Position numbers and translations under genes: made by a program
Part shown: piece after piece, positions 12,859-14,604 of the stretch
Numbering within the stretch: the stretch's first letter is position 1
Layout of the letters: every line of letters begins with the position of its first letter
The notes under the pieces: generated by a model
The model's database searches: none
Seen by the model: the letters and a program-made list of their open reading frames with translations, nothing else
What the model was told of the DNA's origin: nothing
Origin: Candidatus Omnitrophota bacterium
GTDB lineage: Bacteria; Omnitrophota; Gorgyraeia; Aquiviventales; Aquiviventaceae
DNA: 14,604 nucleotides
NCBI GenBank assembly: GCA_016206585.1
Contig: JACQRE010000128.1
Span: 1-14,604 of the forward strand
Reading direction: 5' to 3'

Positions 12859-14604
12859 CTAGCGCAACGAGGCGCCGAAGCGCTCGACCAGGCGCTGGCC
12901 GATGCGGCGATGGACGTCGTCCGCTTCGGCTGCCGTGAGGGTGCGCTCGGGGTGCCGGTACTCGATCGAGAAGGTGAGGCTGGTCTTTCCATCGGGGATC
13001 GGTTTCCCGGTGTAGCGGTCGATCAATTCGACCCGCCCGGCGAGTGTCCCTCCCTGCTCGCGAATCGTCCGGTCGATCGCCTCGAAGGCGGCCTCCTGCC
13101 CGACGAGGATGGAGAGGTCGCGCTTGACGGGGGGAAACGCCGCGGGCGTTCGGACCGACGGCGTCTCTCGCCCGGCCCTCAGCAGCGTCTCGACGGACAG
13201 CTCGCCGAACCAGACCCGCTGTTCGATATCGAGCGCCTTCGCCGTCGCCGCGCACACCTGCCCGGCCGCGCCAAGGGCGTGCCCGTCGAGGACGACCGTG
13301 GCGGCCTGACCTGGTTCGGCCCACGGCGCATCCTGGGGCGCGAATCGAACGGTGCTACCGCACAGCCGGCCGAGCAGTCCGTGGATCAACCCGGCGAGAC
13401 GGACGAAGTCGCTGGGTAGCTGCTCGCGCCAGTCGCGGGACCAGGCGCCGGACAGGATGATCCCAACCCGCGCGCTCTCCCGCCGCTGGACCACGTCCTC
13501 CGGGGCCATCACGCTGCCGAGCTCAAACAGGCGCAGGTCCGCGAGGCCCTGGGAGACGTTGCGCCGGACCGCCCGCAGCAAGCCGATCAGCAACGAGGGC
13601 CGCACGTACGCATGGTCCTGGCTCAGCGGGTTGGCCAGCCGGGCCGCCTGCGAGGCGGCAAAGCCGTGCCGGGCAAGGTCCGATTCGGAGACGAGCGACC
13701 AGGTGACCGCCTCCGTCAAGCCGAAGCTCGCGCAGAGGTCCCGCAGTGCGTGGGTACGCCAATACGCCGATGCCTCCGGCGCGCCCGCTCCGGCGATCGG
13801 AGCCGCCGGGAGCGTGGAGGGAATCCTGTCGTAGCCGATCAGCCGTGCCAGCTCCTCGTAGAGATCCACCTCCTGGGCGAGATCCTGCCGGAACGTGGGG
13901 GGCTGGACCTGCATCCCCCGCGCGGTGGAGGCCACGCGGCAGGCGAGACGGGCGAGTGTGGTTCTCGCCGCCGGCGGATCGATGCGCACCCCCAGCCACC
14001 GGCTCATTCGAGCCGGATCGAGCGAGATGGTGGTGCGCGGCCTCGGCGGTTCTCCGACGTCGCGCACGGTCACTTCCCGGCCGCCGGCCAGCTCCTGGAT
14101 CAGCGCGGCGGCTCTGACCGACGCCGCCTCCACCCCGAGAGGATCCACACCGCGCTCGAACCGGTAGGACGATTCGCTCGCCAGTCCCAGCCGGCGCGCC
14201 GTGCGGCGCACCGTCAGGGGGTCAAACCGCGCGCTTTCCAGCAGGACGCGCGTCGTCTGCGGCAGCACCTCGCTGTCCATCCCGCCCATGACGCCCGCCA
14301 CCGCCACCGGCCGCTTCGCGTCGGCGATCACCAGCGTCTCGGCGTGGAGCGTGCGGCGTTCGCCGTCCAGCGTCGTGATCGGCTCATCCGGCCTCGCGCG
14401 GCGGACGAGAACCGTGCCCTCAGCCAGCCGGTCGAAGTCAAACGCGTGCAGCGGCTGGCCGTGCTCCAGCAGCACGTAGTTCGTGATGTCGACGAGGTTG
14501 TTGATGGGGCGCGCTCCGCACGCCAGGAGACGTCGCTGCATCCAGTCGGGCGATGGCTTGATCGCGACCCTCTCGATCAGCCGTCCGATGTACCGCGAGC
14601 AGCC
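12859..14604 (-). CDS. pheT: Phenylalanyl-tRNA synthetase beta subunit, 5' end outside window
   Basis: Beta chain of the alpha2-beta2 enzyme that charges tRNA-Phe. The window holds 581 residues, in frame to its last base (beginning GCSRYIGRLIERV); the N-terminal tRNA-binding part is missing. Visible are the B3/B4 region (LLACGARPINNLVDITNYVL, HAFDFDRL, VAVAGVMGGMDSEV, SYRFERGVDP), the B5 domain ending DLYEELARLIGYDRIPSTLP, the catalytic-like core, and a C-terminal FDX-ACB anticodon-binding domain (FPPVKRDLSILV ... GKTSLTFSIEYRHPERTLT). It probably heads, or lies early in, an operon continuing into the MBL, Cys-rich and cyclase genes, all on the minus strand with short gaps. Confidence 0.97.
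   Translation of the reverse strand, partial: GCSRYIGRLIERVAIKPSPDWMQRRLLACGARPINNLVDITNYVLLEHGQPLHAFDFDRLAEGTVLVRRARPDEPITTLDGERRTLHAETLVIADAKRPVAVAGVMGGMDSEVLPQTTRVLLESARFDPLTVRRTARRLGLASESSYRFERGVDPLGVEAASVRAAALIQELAGGREVTVRDVGEPPRPRTTISLDPARMSRWLGVRIDPPAARTTLARLACRVASTARGMQVQPPTFRQDLAQEVDLYEELARLIGYDRIPSTLPAAPIAGAGAPEASAYWRTHALRDLCASFGLTEAVTWSLVSESDLARHGFAASQAARLANPLSQDHAYVRPSLLIGLLRAVRRNVSQGLADLRLFELGSVMAPEDVVQRRESARVGIILSGAWSRDWREQLPSDFVRLAGLIHGLLGRLCGSTVRFAPQDAPWAEPGQAATVVLDGHALGAAGQVCAATAKALDIEQRVWFGELSVETLLRAGRETPSVRTPAAFPPVKRDLSILVGQEAAFEAIDRTIREQGGTLAGRVELIDRYTGKPIPDGKTSLTFSIEYRHPERTLTAAEADDVHRRIGQRLVERFGASLR

Noticed and set aside
12818..13324. N-terminal extension of the MBL frame to 13324
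   Set aside because: It overlaps pheT out of frame and has shadow composition; the MBL fold begins at the ATG at 12817.

Overview
The window comes from a GC-rich bacterium (coding regions about 65-70% GC by eye) with a Gram-negative envelope: one gene encodes an outer-membrane beta-barrel and others carry Sec signal peptides. The gene set (CysC/CysH/Sat assimilatory sulfate reduction, a FecR-domain secreted protein, a CHASE2 cyclase, a c-di-GMP-type riboswitch) would suit Nitrospirota or a similar environmental lineage. That placement is a low-confidence guess from gene content.

Layout. Positions 1-4301 are all on the minus strand, transcribed right to left: cysC, cysH, a repeat-rich 480-bp gap, rarA, a very AT-rich gap, then sat running off the left edge. 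The sat 5' end is unusual. A complete, GC-rich Sat N-terminus (about 48 residues) is followed by a 106-bp multi-hairpin element and then by a second, diverged and AT-richer Sat N-terminus that continues into the gene body. From a divergent promoter region at 4302-4451 the plus strand carries a TPR plus beta-barrel outer-membrane protein of Slam/T11SS type. A very strong hairpin follows, then a GEMM-type (c-di-GMP-I class) riboswitch with its own intrinsic terminator, then a secreted FecR-domain protein. The two halves converge on a perfect 14-bp hairpin at 8006-8037. From 14604 down to 8052 the minus strand carries an apparent operon: pheT (5' truncated by the window), a metallo-beta-lactamase-fold protein fused to an unrecognised Cys-rich domain, a stand-alone paralogue of that Cys-rich domain, and a CHASE2-class III nucleotide cyclase.

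How the genes may work together. CysC, CysH and Sat form the assimilatory sulfate activation and reduction route; CysH has CC...CxxH where APS reductases have CC...CxxC. The outer-membrane protein and the FecR protein may be a secretion port and its surface cargo, with cargo expression set by a cyclic-dinucleotide riboswitch that could act on both transcription and translation. The MBL/Cys-rich/cyclase trio looks like a cyclic-nucleotide signalling module.

Most notable is a structured repeat family present twice (781-886 and 10297-10436). It has a perfect 16-17 bp terminal stem ending in ATCCCACCACCTGC / GCAGGTGGTGGGAT. In both copies the edge of the element forms the start codon of the downstream gene and its purine-rich upstream sequence, so it sits in frame-critical positions rather than in neutral intergenic DNA.
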